From: Fictibacillus phosphorivorans | GTDB taxonomy: Bacteria > Bacillota > Bacilli > Bacillales > Fictibacillaceae | Length of the DNA: 64,000 nucleotides | Assembly: GCF_023715845.1 (NCBI RefSeq) | Contig: NZ_JAMBOR010000006.1 | Location: 62,001-126,000 of the forward strand | Direction: 5' to 3' | Part shown: positions 46,119 to 55,142 of the stretch, piece by piece | Layout: every line of letters starts with the position of its first letter | Position numbering within the stretch: position 1 is the first letter of the stretch | Position numbers and translations under genes: made by a program | Notes under the pieces: generated by a model | What the model saw: the letters and a program-made list of their open reading frames with translations, nothing else | Told to the model about the DNA's origin: nothing | The model's database searches: none

Positions 46119-46817
46119 CTATTTTTGAGGGATATCACAGCCATCGTCATCACAGCTTGCTCCGTCTTGATCGTTGAGTGAAGTAACTTCATCCTCCGCG
46201 ATAATTTTTTTCAGCGCGTTCACAAACACATCCGTCGGTTGCGCACCAGTAAGGGCGTATTTTTTATTGATCAAAAAGAAAGGGACGCCTGTGATGCCAT
46301 ACTGTTGTCCGGTTTTCTGGTCAGCACGAACCTCGTCAGTCAACTCATCACTTGCTAGCATTCTCTCGACTTCTTCCCGGTCCAATCCCACTTCAGCTGC
46401 AAGCTCCACTAAGGTTTCATGATCTCCAATATGTTTGGACTCGGTAAAGTATGCACGCAGGATGCGATCTGTCATCTCATGCATCATGCCGTGTTTCTTG
46501 GCAAGCATCGTCACACGGTGGGCATCAAACGTGTTGGTTAAGACCAAGGTATCAAAGTTAAATTCTACCCCTGCTTCTTTTCCCATCTGTACCATGTTCG
46601 CTGTGTTCGCTTTGGCTGTTTCAATACTCATGCCGTATTTTTTAGCGAGTTTTTCGTACATGTTGTCTTTGACATCGCGTGCCATCGTTGGATCCAATTC
46701 AAAGCATCGATACGTCACTTCGATCGGATGGTCAATCTGCTTAATAGCGTCCTCCAGACGCTTTTTGCCAATATAGCAGAATGGTCAAGCGAAGTCTGTC
46801 CACATTTCAATATACAT
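46119..46817 (-). CDS. FrnE/DsbA-family oxidoreductase with in-frame TGA at the first catalytic cysteine
   Basis: ATG 46817, with GGAGGAATC upstream, begins MYIEMWTDFA. TGA at 46787-46785 (codon 11) follows, then PFCYIGKKRLEDAIKQ and an intact 199-codon remainder with FNFDTLVLTNTF, ITGVPFFLINKKY and a C-terminal CDDDGCDIPQK. Family members have CPFC here, so TGA replaces the nucleophilic Cys. A 6-bp stem AGCGUC/GACGCU with a UGGAG loop starts 22 nt after the TGA, resembling a bacterial SECIS. The alternatives are a TGC-to-TGA nonsense change or a base-call error. The remainder lacks frame damage, arguing for recent loss or for selenocysteine. Confidence 0.8.
46745..46787 (-). promoter_or_regulatory. 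SECIS-like hairpin after the in-frame TGA
   Basis: On the minus strand, 22 nt after the TGA, AGCGUC and GACGCU enclose a 5-nt loop UGGAG. The loop has a G in its first two positions, and the GG lies about 29 nt from the TGA. These values agree with bacterial SECIS models. The same bases encode the conserved KRLEDA segment, so chance is possible. Confidence 0.35.
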
Positions 46818-47051
46818 AAACGATTCCTCCAATCGCTGTTCTCATCTTCAACCTTTAGTATAAGAGGAATTGAAGGATATTACACGTGATGTGATTTTTG
46901 TATGTTCCCCTAGCTTCTTTTCGAATCAGTAACTAAGGACAGGAAGACTCCATATTTTAATATGAGGAAATCAGGTAAAGATTTTCACGTCATTTTGCAA
47001 TCGATCTTAACTCTTAATAAAAAAATAGAAACAGTCGAGGAGGTGTTCTCT

Positions 47052-47345
47052 TTGGATAATAATAAAAATAATAAGCAACCATTGAATCTGGACGGCTTAA
47101 GTACGGATGATTTTCATGTCAGTGGCGGAACTCCGCATCATCCGCAAGGTTCGCGTGAACAAGATCCCCGTCTCATCATCGGAACTTGTGTAGGCGTTTG
47201 TGTCATCGGGATCTGTTTTAACTTCTGCGGAGGTTGTGGCGGATGTTTCGGTTGCGGCGGATGTGCTCGTTGCGGTGGCTGTGCCCGTTGTGGCGGATGT
47301 GGCGGCCGCTGTGGTGGATGCGGCGGACGTTGTGGAGGACACTAA
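47052..47345 (+). CDS. Heterocycloanthracin/sonorensin-type thiazole bacteriocin precursor
   Basis: A 97-residue precursor starting at TTG 47052 with GAGGAGG 7 nt upstream; the frame is open further up but without a ribosome site. The leader (LNLDGLSTDDFHVSGG) and a transition PRLIIGT are followed by a core with 15 cysteines, mostly CGGC, CARC and CGGRC units, and almost no Ser or Thr. Each Cys beside Gly can be cyclised to thiazoline and oxidised to thiazole. The YcaO, E1-like and SagB genes downstream are the matching enzymes. The leader-core boundary cannot be placed exactly. Confidence 0.9.
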   Translation: MDNNKNNKQPLNLDGLSTDDFHVSGGTPHHPQGSREQDPRLIIGTCVGVCVIGICFNFCGGCGGCFGCGGCARCGGCARCGGCGGRCGGCGGRCGGH

Positions 47346-47388
47346 GCCGATCGCGAGACAAAAGATAGCTATTTTCATTAAAAAGGAT

Positions 47389-47438
47389 AGAAGCTGGCTC
47401 AAAAAGGTTCCTAAAGTGGCCTTTTGTGACAGCTTTTT
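47389..47438 (+). terminator. Terminator between precursor and biosynthetic genes
   Basis: AAGCTG pairs with CAGCTT, and AAAAGG with CCTTTT inside, with a T7 run after the outer arm. It would limit transcription into the enzyme genes and leave excess precursor mRNA. Confidence 0.6.
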
Positions 47439-47497
47439 TTATTTGTGAGAGGATTTTTGAAGGGTAACCTTGCATTCTAGGGTCCGAATGTAGCAAG

Positions 47498-47600
47498 TTG
47501 AGCGAAAAACGGCATTTTTGAGCGAAACGGGCACTAGTTTGAGCGTAGCAAGGGCATTTTGAGCGCAGCTGGACATGTTTGAGCGAAACGCCAATGATTC
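47498..47600. repeat. Array of TTGAGCG repeats with 20-21 bp period
   Basis: TTGAGCG occurs at 47498, 47518, 47539, 47559 and 47579. Each is followed by a loosely conserved A/G-rich and then GGCAT-like stretch. It lies between the precursor terminator and the first enzyme gene and has no coding frame. Confidence 0.8.
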
Positions 47601-47759
47601 TGCGCGAACGTGTAATAAATAAAAGAACACGTACCGTAAAACCACTCCCTCAAGTCTTATCCCAACAGCCATCACTACTCCCCCCAACAAAAAATACATA
47701 ATGGACAACAGCTCCCCCATATGAATAGATGATGAGCTTTTTTTTGGAGGAGTGGTTCT

Positions 47760-49583
47760 ATGGATAACGTAAATCCTTCTATGTGTTTAAAGGTAAAAAA
47801 AGATCTTTTCATTTATCCAGAAAAAAATAGGGGAGTGTACCTCAGAAACAATGTCACCTCTGTTCGCATGGAAGGAAGCACGATCGAAAAGTGGCTGGAA
47901 CGGTTAATTCCTATGCTCGATGGCAGTCTGACACTTGCCGAAATCACGAATGGTTTGCCGGAGCCCTACCAAGAGCAGGTGTATAAGATTACGGATGTTT
48001 TATTCAAAAATGGATTTGTGCGGGATGTCAGTCAGGACCTTCCCCACGAACTTCCCGATCTCATTCTAAAAAAATACGCTTCGCAGATCGAATACATCAA
48101 TCATGTAAAAGACTCTGGTGCGCATCGATTTCAAGCCTATCGGAAGACAAAAGCAGCGGTTATCGGTTCTGGTCCCCTACTTTACTCATTTGTTCGTGCG
48201 TTGATCGATTCCGGCCTTCCTGCGTTCCATATCTTTCCCACTCAAAAAACCGATGAAAAACGGCTGAAAAAACTGATCGAAGAAGCGAAATCCACTGATC
48301 CCGCTACTAACATTTCTATTACACCATTAAAAAATGAGGAAAACATGCAGCCGTTTGAATGTATCATCTATGGATCAAATGGTGATGATTTAGATCAGCT
48401 TCGCGCGACACACGATTTCTGCAAGAAGCAAGGCAAGCTCTTTTTACCCGTTACGATTGATAAAAGGGCTGCTTTTGCGGGACCGATGGTTTCAATAGAA
48501 TCCAAAGCATGTTGGGAATCCGCTTATCGCCGGCTGCAACATAAGGAAAATCACTCCCCTTCGTCTACCGCAATTTCCATGCTCGCGAATGTTGCGGTTT
48601 TTGAACTTTTTAAGACGATTACCGGTGTGCAAGACAAGAATGAAGACAGCTTGATCTACAGATTGAACGTAGACACACTCGAGGGCAGCTGGCATCCTGT
48701 TCTTCCACATCCTCATGTGGCTAAAACGATCCATGCAGCGCCTCTACCGGATCCGCTTCTGCACATGATGGACACTACTAAACCACAAAAGGATTTCCAG
48801 TCGCTGTTTTATCAGATCACGTCAAGAGAGACCGGTATTTTTCATACGTGGGAAGAAGAAGATTTGCGGCAGCTTCCGTTGTCCCAATGCAAAGTGACGG
48901 TCGCCGATCCGCACATAGAGATCGTCTGTTCAGGTATTACGCATGATGAAGCGAGAACAGAAGCCGGTCTTTCAGGGCTCGAAACCTATGTAAAAGGATT
49001 ATACCGGGAGATCATGCCTTCCTTGGGCGTTGGTGCTGGTCAAACGGCTGTTGAAGGGATGTGTAGAGCTCTTCAGAACCATCTTCACGAGACATTTGTA
49101 AAGATAAAGAAATATGCTGCTCTATCTAAGTTGGATGTAAATGCTGTACAAGATGAGAGATGTCACTTCTTACTCCAATCGTTGTCTGCCTGTTGTCCAG
49201 GAACCAAACTTTATCGTGGTGCTGATGAGCTCGGCTTTCCTGTAATCTGGGTGCAGACCGATCATTACTGGTATGGAAGCGTGGGTCTGAATACGAAAAC
49301 TGCTGTAGAGCGCGCACTAAAAACCGCTTTAATCGATATACAAAATATAGATAACCCATTTAACCCTTATGGCATCAAAGTACATTCCGTTCCCATACAG
49401 GCGAAAACTGATAATCTAACATTCACTGATCAGTCCCCACAAAAAACCTTCACTTTAGCTCTTGAAACCCTAAAAAAGAATAATGTTCGGGCAGAATTTT
49501 TCCTGCTGCAAGCTGAAACGATCCTCGCTGAACATACTGCCGGGATTTTCGGTGTCACACTATGCGAGGAGGGACAGACATGA
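47760..49583 (+). CDS. Thiazole-containing bacteriocin maturation protein (E1/ThiF-like)
   Basis: A 607-residue protein of the ocin-ThiF-like type found only with heterocycloanthracin-like clusters. An N-terminal recognition part has LRNNVTSVRMEGSTIEKWL and the leader-binding-like YKITDVLFKNGFVRDV. A Rossmann/E1 core follows (AAVIGSGPLLYSFVRALI). It should bind the precursor leader and assist cyclodehydration with the YcaO protein. TTTGGAGGAG precedes the ATG. Its stop overlaps the YcaO start as ATGA, so the two are coupled. It lacks the tetra-Cys zinc site of true E1 proteins; that site is in the YcaO partner. Confidence 0.87.
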   Translation: MDNVNPSMCLKVKKDLFIYPEKNRGVYLRNNVTSVRMEGSTIEKWLERLIPMLDGSLTLAEITNGLPEPYQEQVYKITDVLFKNGFVRDVSQDLPHELPDLILKKYASQIEYINHVKDSGAHRFQAYRKTKAAVIGSGPLLYSFVRALIDSGLPAFHIFPTQKTDEKRLKKLIEEAKSTDPATNISITPLKNEENMQPFECIIYGSNGDDLDQLRATHDFCKKQGKLFLPVTIDKRAAFAGPMVSIESKACWESAYRRLQHKENHSPSSTAISMLANVAVFELFKTITGVQDKNEDSLIYRLNVDTLEGSWHPVLPHPHVAKTIHAAPLPDPLLHMMDTTKPQKDFQSLFYQITSRETGIFHTWEEEDLRQLPLSQCKVTVADPHIEIVCSGITHDEARTEAGLSGLETYVKGLYREIMPSLGVGAGQTAVEGMCRALQNHLHETFVKIKKYAALSKLDVNAVQDERCHFLLQSLSACCPGTKLYRGADELGFPVIWVQTDHYWYGSVGLNTKTAVERALKTALIDIQNIDNPFNPYGIKVHSVPIQAKTDNLTFTDQSPQKTFTLALETLKKNNVRAEFFLLQAETILAEHTAGIFGVTLCEEGQT

Positions 49584-51520
49584 AGCACTCCATCGCGATC
49601 ATTGGAGACGGGAAGTTGGCTGACTATGTATCTATGAATTTAGGTGGAACCTATTCGATTACGCGTTGTCCATCTGTGAAGGAAGCTCATCCGAATCACG
49701 AAAGTCTAGCATTGTTTCTTCACGATTCTTGGGATCCTATCGAACATGTAAAAGCGGAAGAAATGTTGCGATCGAGCGACATCCCCTGGCTCCGGGCATT
49801 CTTTTCGTTTGGTGAAGCGATCATCGGTCCCCTTGTCCTGCCTGATGAACCCGGCTGTTCCCAATGTGCGGATTCTCGGCTTTTTATGACCGCCACAGAC
49901 CGAAGAGAACTTTTTCAGATAAAAGAACACACGATGAATGAAACTAACCCTTCTCCAGATCCTTGGGGAACAAATTTTGCAATCTCTCAAACTTCCTTAC
50001 TCATTGAGGATGAGGTCCATCGCTTTTTTAATGAAGAAAAACCGCAGACTGCTAGGCACATCCAGCTCATGCACTTACAATCCTTCAGGCTGTCTCGTCA
50101 TTTCTTTTTGCCTGACCCGTATTGTTCAGTTTGCTCTGAACTTCCAGAGGATACTGCGGATTCTGCAAAAATTACGTTAAAATCAAGCCCGAAAACTTCT
50201 CCGGAAAGTTACCGGTGCCGTTCGATCGACGAACTTCAGAAGGTGCTAAGCAAAGACTATCTGGACGGCCGGACAGGTATATTGAATTTCAAGCGCTACG
50301 ACTACTTGTCCCCTTTTGCTGATACGGTCGTCAACCTTCCGTTGCTCTCAGGCAATGAGTTGAACGCGGGACGAACACAATCTTATGCACATAGTGAAAT
50401 CTCAGGTATTTTGGAGGGACTTGAGAGGTATTGCGGCTATGCGCCGAGAGGTAAACAGACCACTGTGTATGAACCGTATTCAAAGGTTGAAAAGTATGCG
50501 CTGAACCCTGAGTCGATCGGTCTTCACACGAAGGAACAGTACGAGCGGCCGCATTTTCCATTTAAACCGTTAGACCCTGACCGTCCTGTTCATTGGGTTT
50601 GGGGGTATTCGTTAACAGAAGAGCGGCCGATTCTCGTACCTGAAACGTTCGCGTATTACAGCTTAGGTGGCGGAGAAGGATTTGTATACGAAACTTCTAA
50701 CGGGTGTGCGGTCGGCGGCAGTTTGGAGGAAGCAATCCTGTACGGAATCTTCGAGGTCGTTGAGCGAGACGCATTCCTTATGGCGTGGTACGGACAGCTC
50801 CCTATTCCTCGTCTCGACGCGAAGACGATTGATGATGCAGAGCTTCAGCTCATGCTTTACCGCCTTCAACATACAACAGGCTATATAATCGAGCTTTTTA
50901 ACGCAACGACGGAAAACGGCATCCCAAGCATTTGGGCATTGGCCAAGAACACGAAAGATGACGGATTGAATCTGCTGTGTGCAGCAGGCGCCCACCTCGA
51001 TCCGAGCCGAGCGATCAAAGGAGCGGTTCAAGAACTCTCCGGCATGCTCTTGAACATGGATGATGTGTTCAAAAAAGAGCAAAAAAAATTCGAAGAGATG
51101 CTTCATGACTCGTACCGTGTCCGCCATATGGAGGATCATTCGATGCTGTACGGTTTGAAAGAAGCGGAAAAACGAATGTTCTTCCTGCTCGATAAACGGA
51201 TGAAAAGAAGTTTTACAGATGAATTCCAACCCGTCCGGCAAACGGTTGATCTGATGGACGATTTACAAGAAGTGCTGGATAGGTTTAAGAGTCTAAACAT
51301 GGATGTCATTGTGGTGGATCAGACTGGACCCGAACTAAAACGAAACGGACTTCATTGTGTAAAAGTGGTGATTCCCGGCATGCTACCGATGACATTCGGT
51401 CACCACCTAACTCGGCTAAAAGGACTGGATCGCGTTCTGACTGTTCCGGCCAAACTGGGGTATGTGAAACAGCCTCTCACATTTGATGAGCTTAATCCGT
51501 ATCCTCATCCTTTTCCATAA
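49580..51520 (+). CDS. TOMM YcaO-domain cyclodehydratase (SagD-like fusion)
   Basis: A 646-residue fused cyclodehydratase. The N-terminal part carries a tetrathiolate zinc site: Cys93/Cys96 (CSQC) and Cys182/Cys185 (CSVC). The YcaO domain follows: LLSGNELNAGRTQSYAHSEI, EGLERYCGY, SNGCAVGGSLEEAILYGIFE, VERDAF. The C-terminus is the proline-rich NPYPHPFP essential in azoline-forming YcaOs. It uses ATP to convert precursor Cys to thiazolines. ATG 49580 (AGGAGGG upstream) is chosen over ATG 49562. It is translationally coupled to the E1-like gene. Confidence 0.92.
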   Translation: MKHSIAIIGDGKLADYVSMNLGGTYSITRCPSVKEAHPNHESLALFLHDSWDPIEHVKAEEMLRSSDIPWLRAFFSFGEAIIGPLVLPDEPGCSQCADSRLFMTATDRRELFQIKEHTMNETNPSPDPWGTNFAISQTSLLIEDEVHRFFNEEKPQTARHIQLMHLQSFRLSRHFFLPDPYCSVCSELPEDTADSAKITLKSSPKTSPESYRCRSIDELQKVLSKDYLDGRTGILNFKRYDYLSPFADTVVNLPLLSGNELNAGRTQSYAHSEISGILEGLERYCGYAPRGKQTTVYEPYSKVEKYALNPESIGLHTKEQYERPHFPFKPLDPDRPVHWVWGYSLTEERPILVPETFAYYSLGGGEGFVYETSNGCAVGGSLEEAILYGIFEVVERDAFLMAWYGQLPIPRLDAKTIDDAELQLMLYRLQHTTGYIIELFNATTENGIPSIWALAKNTKDDGLNLLCAAGAHLDPSRAIKGAVQELSGMLLNMDDVFKKEQKKFEEMLHDSYRVRHMEDHSMLYGLKEAEKRMFFLLDKRMKRSFTDEFQPVRQTVDLMDDLQEVLDRFKSLNMDVIVVDQTGPELKRNGLHCVKVVIPGMLPMTFGHHLTRLKGLDRVLTVPAKLGYVKQPLTFDELNPYPHPFP

Positions 51521-51556
51521 GCCGTTGAAAACCAGCAGACACAAAGGGGGAATGTT

Positions 51557-53110
51557 ATGAATCTCGATGAATTTTTGTATAAGCTTCATTATGAGACAGA
51601 TCAGATAACACCCCCTGATTGGGAGGTAAACTGGGAGGACGCGCCTCTTCCCTACAAATTGTACCAGGGACTTCCTTTTATTGAACTAGATTCAGAGATT
51701 TCCCCTGAACTTGGTCGAACAGAAAAACCAACGTTAAAAAGTTTGAGTGATTTTCTTTCGTATAGTTTTGGTCTTACCCAAGTGAGCGAATCGTTCCCTT
51801 TTCCAGGGGATACAGGTCCGTGGCTGACTTACCGTCGTTTTATTCCATCAGGCGGAGGTCTGTATCCGAATGAACTTTATCTTTATTTAAAAATGGATGG
51901 TGTGGCTGACGGCATCTATCATTATGACGCAGCCCACCACCGATTAGTTTGTTTGCGGGAAGGAAACTTTGATCATTATTTAGATCAGGCACTCGGAAGC
52001 CGCTGTGACCTTTCATCTGTCATTGGCGCCATTTTTATCTCGACTTTCTTTTGGAAGAACTTTTTCAAATATCATAATTTCTCTTACCGCCTCCAAGGTC
52101 TGGATGCTGGATTCGTGATCGGTCAGCTGCTTGAAGTTGGAAAGCGTCTTGGTTTTGAAACAGGCGTTTATTATCAGTTTTTGGATCGTGCCCTTCATCA
52201 TTTGATCGGAATCAACGAGAAAGAAGAAAGTGTCTATGCGGTGATTCCTCTTTCGATGGATAAAAAAATGACCTGGTTTGATGATAGAGAGCACAAACGA
52301 ATATCGGCAGAAAAATTATGTAAGGAGCTCCCCCCTCTCCATCCTCAGCATTACGTCCGATCGAAGGAAATCATCGATTACCCGATGCTGCTTAAAATGA
52401 ACGAAGCATGCATGATGGACACTTTTTCAGCGGATCCAAACAAAAATTCGTTTAAAAAAGAAGAATGGAGTAAATCATCTATTTCACTAAGTAAGGCTAA
52501 GCGGTTGTCTCCTGACTTTTATTCAGCTTGCCGTAAACGTTATTCACCCGGTTTGGATTTTGTGTTAAAGCCTATAAATGAGAATACCTTATCCTCGCTT
52601 TTGAACGAAACGAGCGCTGTGCGTTCTTATCGAAATGACGTAGATAAAGAAAGCAAACAGCTTCCTAGCAGGTTATCCATCTACGTAACTACTTATCAAA
52701 TAGAGGGATTGCCACATGGGGTGTATGTTTATGATGATGGGAAGCACAGCCTCGTCCCTTTAGCTGAAGGTGATTATCGAACTGCCTTGCAGGATGGACT
52801 TCTGTCCGCTTTTGTGAATACCACCCAGATTCCTCTCTCTTTTACAATCGCTGGCGATACCGGTCACCTAAAGGATAGATTCGGTTATAGGGGCCATCGG
52901 ATTCAACACATGGAAGCTGGAATTCTATCTCATTCACTGAATTTAGCCGCCTCTGCCTTAAATCTAGGCGCACATCCGATCCTTGGGTTTCATGTCCCTT
53001 GGTACGATGAGCTCTTTCAATTAAAGAAAGTCGGAAGAACAAGTCTCCTTCACCTTTCAGTGGGGTATTATCGTTCGAATGGGAGGCTGCAAGGAAGTTT
53101 GCGTTTTTAA
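51557..53110 (+). CDS. SagB-type FMN-dependent dehydrogenase
   Basis: A 517-residue protein with two nitroreductase-like halves: an N-terminal SFGLTQ...YRRFIPSGGGLYPNELYLYL segment, and a C-terminal repeat including SAVRSYRNDVDKESKQLP and MEAGILSHSLNLAASALNLGAHPILG. SagB-type enzymes oxidise thiazolines to thiazoles with FMN. AAAGGGGGAATGTT precedes the ATG. It is 36 bp after the YcaO gene, so the three enzymes form one operon. The C-terminal half keeps the catalytic-type features better. Confidence 0.88.
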   Translation: MNLDEFLYKLHYETDQITPPDWEVNWEDAPLPYKLYQGLPFIELDSEISPELGRTEKPTLKSLSDFLSYSFGLTQVSESFPFPGDTGPWLTYRRFIPSGGGLYPNELYLYLKMDGVADGIYHYDAAHHRLVCLREGNFDHYLDQALGSRCDLSSVIGAIFISTFFWKNFFKYHNFSYRLQGLDAGFVIGQLLEVGKRLGFETGVYYQFLDRALHHLIGINEKEESVYAVIPLSMDKKMTWFDDREHKRISAEKLCKELPPLHPQHYVRSKEIIDYPMLLKMNEACMMDTFSADPNKNSFKKEEWSKSSISLSKAKRLSPDFYSACRKRYSPGLDFVLKPINENTLSSLLNETSAVRSYRNDVDKESKQLPSRLSIYVTTYQIEGLPHGVYVYDDGKHSLVPLAEGDYRTALQDGLLSAFVNTTQIPLSFTIAGDTGHLKDRFGYRGHRIQHMEAGILSHSLNLAASALNLGAHPILGFHVPWYDELFQLKKVGRTSLLHLSVGYYRSNGRLQGSLRF

Positions 53111-53138
53111 ATGTTCCTATGCGTTAACAATAAAATAA

Positions 53139-53175
53139 AAGCCTGAGAGTAAATCATCTCTCAGGCTACCTTTAT
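53139..53175. terminator. Bidirectional terminator at the end of the bacteriocin operon
   Basis: AGCCTGAGAG and CTCTCAGGCT form a 10-bp stem with an 8-nt loop, flanked by T-rich sequence on both sides. Confidence 0.85.
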
Positions 53176-53200
53176 TTCCTATTTTTTTATGCTATATCTA

Positions 53201-53572
53201 TTATCGATGCTGATCTACTAAAATAGGATTTCCATCCGGATCTTCTATCATGAAACTACCAGGTCCTTCGCCGTTTTCATCGGCTTCTGTTAGGAACTTT
53301 ATGCCTTTTGCTTTAAGCTCTTTTTGAAGTTCCCGAACGTCTGTAAACGAATCAAGATTTTCAGCATTTTGATTCCACCCTGGATTAAAGGTGAGGATGT
53401 TCTTTTCAAACATGCCTTGGAAAAGACCGATTACACAGCTTTCGTTCTTCATAATCAGCCAATTTTGCGTTATGTCGCCACCTAAGGTTGTGAACCCTAA
53501 CTTTTCGTAAAATTCCTTAGAAGCATGAATGTCCTTTACCGTTAAACTTGCAGAAAATGCACCTAGTTTCAT
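53201..53572 (-). CDS. VOC (glyoxalase/bleomycin-resistance) family protein
   Basis: A 123-residue vicinal-oxygen-chelate protein with two beta-alpha-beta3 modules: [18 protein letters not shown] and the closing [16 protein letters not shown]. The C-terminal metal-ligand region is kept. It may be a small-molecule lyase or antibiotic-binding protein. GAGGAGG precedes the ATG. It is convergent with the bacteriocin enzymes, and nothing ties it to them functionally. Confidence 0.84.
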   Translation of the reverse strand: MKLGAFSASLTVKDIHASKEFYEKLGFTTLGGDITQNWLIMKNESCVIGLFQGMFEKNILTFNPGWNQNAENLDSFTDVRELQKELKAKGIKFLTEADENGEGPGSFMIEDPDGNPILVDQHR

Positions 53573-53646
53573 AGTTCCTCCTCTTAAAACTTGTTAATTT
53601 CTTACATCAAGTATAAATGAGGTTGCTGCTCTTTTCCTAAGAATAT

Positions 53647-54261
53647 TTAACTGTTTTTTTGACGTTTCCTTATATATAACCCTATGAATACGATGAATAA
53701 TACGATCAGCACCACATAGATCACTTTGGAATAAACATCCATGTAATGAGCGATCATGTCCCAAGATTCTCCGAAATAAGCTCCAAGGTTTACGAGTACC
53801 ACGTTCCATATTAGTGTCCCTATCGTTGTGAGCAGAAGGAATACACCCATGTTCATGTTAGACATGCCAGCAGGGATCGATATCAAACTGCGGACGAGTG
53901 GTACAAATCGGCAGAAGAATACCGTCCATGGTCCATATTTATCAAACCAAGCATCAGCTTTATGGATATCCTTTTTAGATAGACGCAGAATATGCCCCCA
54001 CCGATCTATAATTTTCTCCATCCTCTCAACATCCAGTTGAAGGCCGATCCAGTACAACACTAAAGCACCAAGGACAGAACCCGCTGTGGCTGAAAGGACA
54101 ACACCCCATATACTCAAGTCAGCCGTTTGTGTCAAAAACCCGCCAAACGTTAAGATGATCTCCGACGGGATAGGCGGAAATATATTCTCAAGGGCAATCA
54201 GCAAAAAGATGCCCACATAGCCGAATTCGTTCATGATGTTCGTTAACCAATTTTCCATCAT
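53647..54261 (-). CDS. DedA family membrane protein
   Basis: A 204-residue DedA protein with several transmembrane helices. The family segments are ALENIFPPIPSEIILTFGGFL, the re-entrant GALVLYWIGLQLD, and FFCRFVPLVRSLISIPAGMSN. DedA proteins flip or transport lipid-linked substrates and affect envelope stress and membrane-active antimicrobials. AAAGGAG precedes the ATG pair. Its position after a bacteriocin operon on the opposite strand is probably coincidence. Confidence 0.88.
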   Translation of the reverse strand: MMENWLTNIMNEFGYVGIFLLIALENIFPPIPSEIILTFGGFLTQTADLSIWGVVLSATAGSVLGALVLYWIGLQLDVERMEKIIDRWGHILRLSKKDIHKADAWFDKYGPWTVFFCRFVPLVRSLISIPAGMSNMNMGVFLLLTTIGTLIWNVVLVNLGAYFGESWDMIAHYMDVYSKVIYVVLIVLFIVFIGLYIRKRQKNS

Positions 54262-54425
54262 TTGCTCCTTTATGCAAACTAAAATATCCTTTATGAATAG
54301 ACTCTGTACAAGTACGTCTGTTTTCTAAAAAAGTTTCTATTAATATAAAGTTCCTTTAAAAAGCTTGGACGAAAAATGGAGACCTTAACCAATATCTATA
54401 CCTTCAAAATAGAGTTGCGTTATAA

Positions 54426-54465
54426 AAAACCTTTGGCATATTCCTACACCAAGGGTTTTCGTTTT
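54426..54465. terminator. Terminator-like hairpin
   Basis: AAAACCTTTGG and CCAAGGGTTTT form an 11-bp stem with one mismatch and a 12-nt loop, between the DedA and dienelactone-hydrolase genes. Confidence 0.7.
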
Positions 54466-54483
54466 ATCTGATCGAACCTTTAA

Positions 54484-55053
54484 TTAGGCGAGAAACTCCA
54501 GAACTCGCTTGATTACAAGCCTCGTCGCGTCAGCATCGTAAGACGGTATACTGCTGTCGGTAAATAGATGTTCCTTGCCTTCGTACAGAAAAAGTTCAGC
54601 TCGATCGGCTGAAGCAACAAGTTCACGGGCAGCATCGATATCTCCGTCTTCAACGAAAAAAGGATCTTCACTCATGGCGTGAATTTGCACAGGCAAGTCG
54701 GCCGGCCACGGAGATTCAAACGCAGAGGTTGGGAGGCAAGCATGAAAAAACAATGCACCTTTGGCACCATCACGAGTTTGAGCAAGCTGCTGTGCTGCCG
54801 GGACACCAAGTGAAAAACCAGCATAGACAACATCGCGTGAAAGCTCGCTCGCTACCCGAACGCCACGCGCCGTCACTTCATTAAATCCAATTTCCTTAAC
54901 AAATGCCAGGCCTTCCTCCAGCGTGGAAAAAATTCGACCGTCGAATAAATCTGGTACGTGCACTGTATGTCCCGCACCTCTCAGTTGTTCGGAGATTTCT
55001 TCAATCCCCTTCGTTTTGCCTAAAACATGGTGAAACAACAAAACTTCTGCCAT
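54484..55053 (-). CDS. Dienelactone hydrolase family protein
   Basis: A 189-residue alpha/beta hydrolase with FHHVLGKTKGI at the start, nucleophile elbow AGFSLGV (Ser rather than the Cys of classical dienelactone hydrolase), acid in EDPFFVEDGD and His in YEGKEHLFTDSS. The start is ATG 55053 with GGAGGAAG upstream. Substrate unknown. Confidence 0.85.
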   Translation of the reverse strand: MAEVLLFHHVLGKTKGIEEISEQLRGAGHTVHVPDLFDGRIFSTLEEGLAFVKEIGFNEVTARGVRVASELSRDVVYAGFSLGVPAAQQLAQTRDGAKGALFFHACLPTSAFESPWPADLPVQIHAMSEDPFFVEDGDIDAARELVASADRAELFLYEGKEHLFTDSSIPSYDADATRLVIKRVLEFLA

Positions 55054-55142
55054 CGTGTCTTCCTCCAATTTATAAATTTTATACCTGAATAACTAACAAG
55101 ATTCTTGCACTACTTATTCAGTAATCCTGCTATGTTTGTTGA

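Noticed and set aside
47097..47402. Long minus-strand frame opposite the bacteriocin precursor
   Set aside because: Created by the GC-rich CGG/TGT repeats; Ala/Thr/Ser-only translation, no ribosome site.
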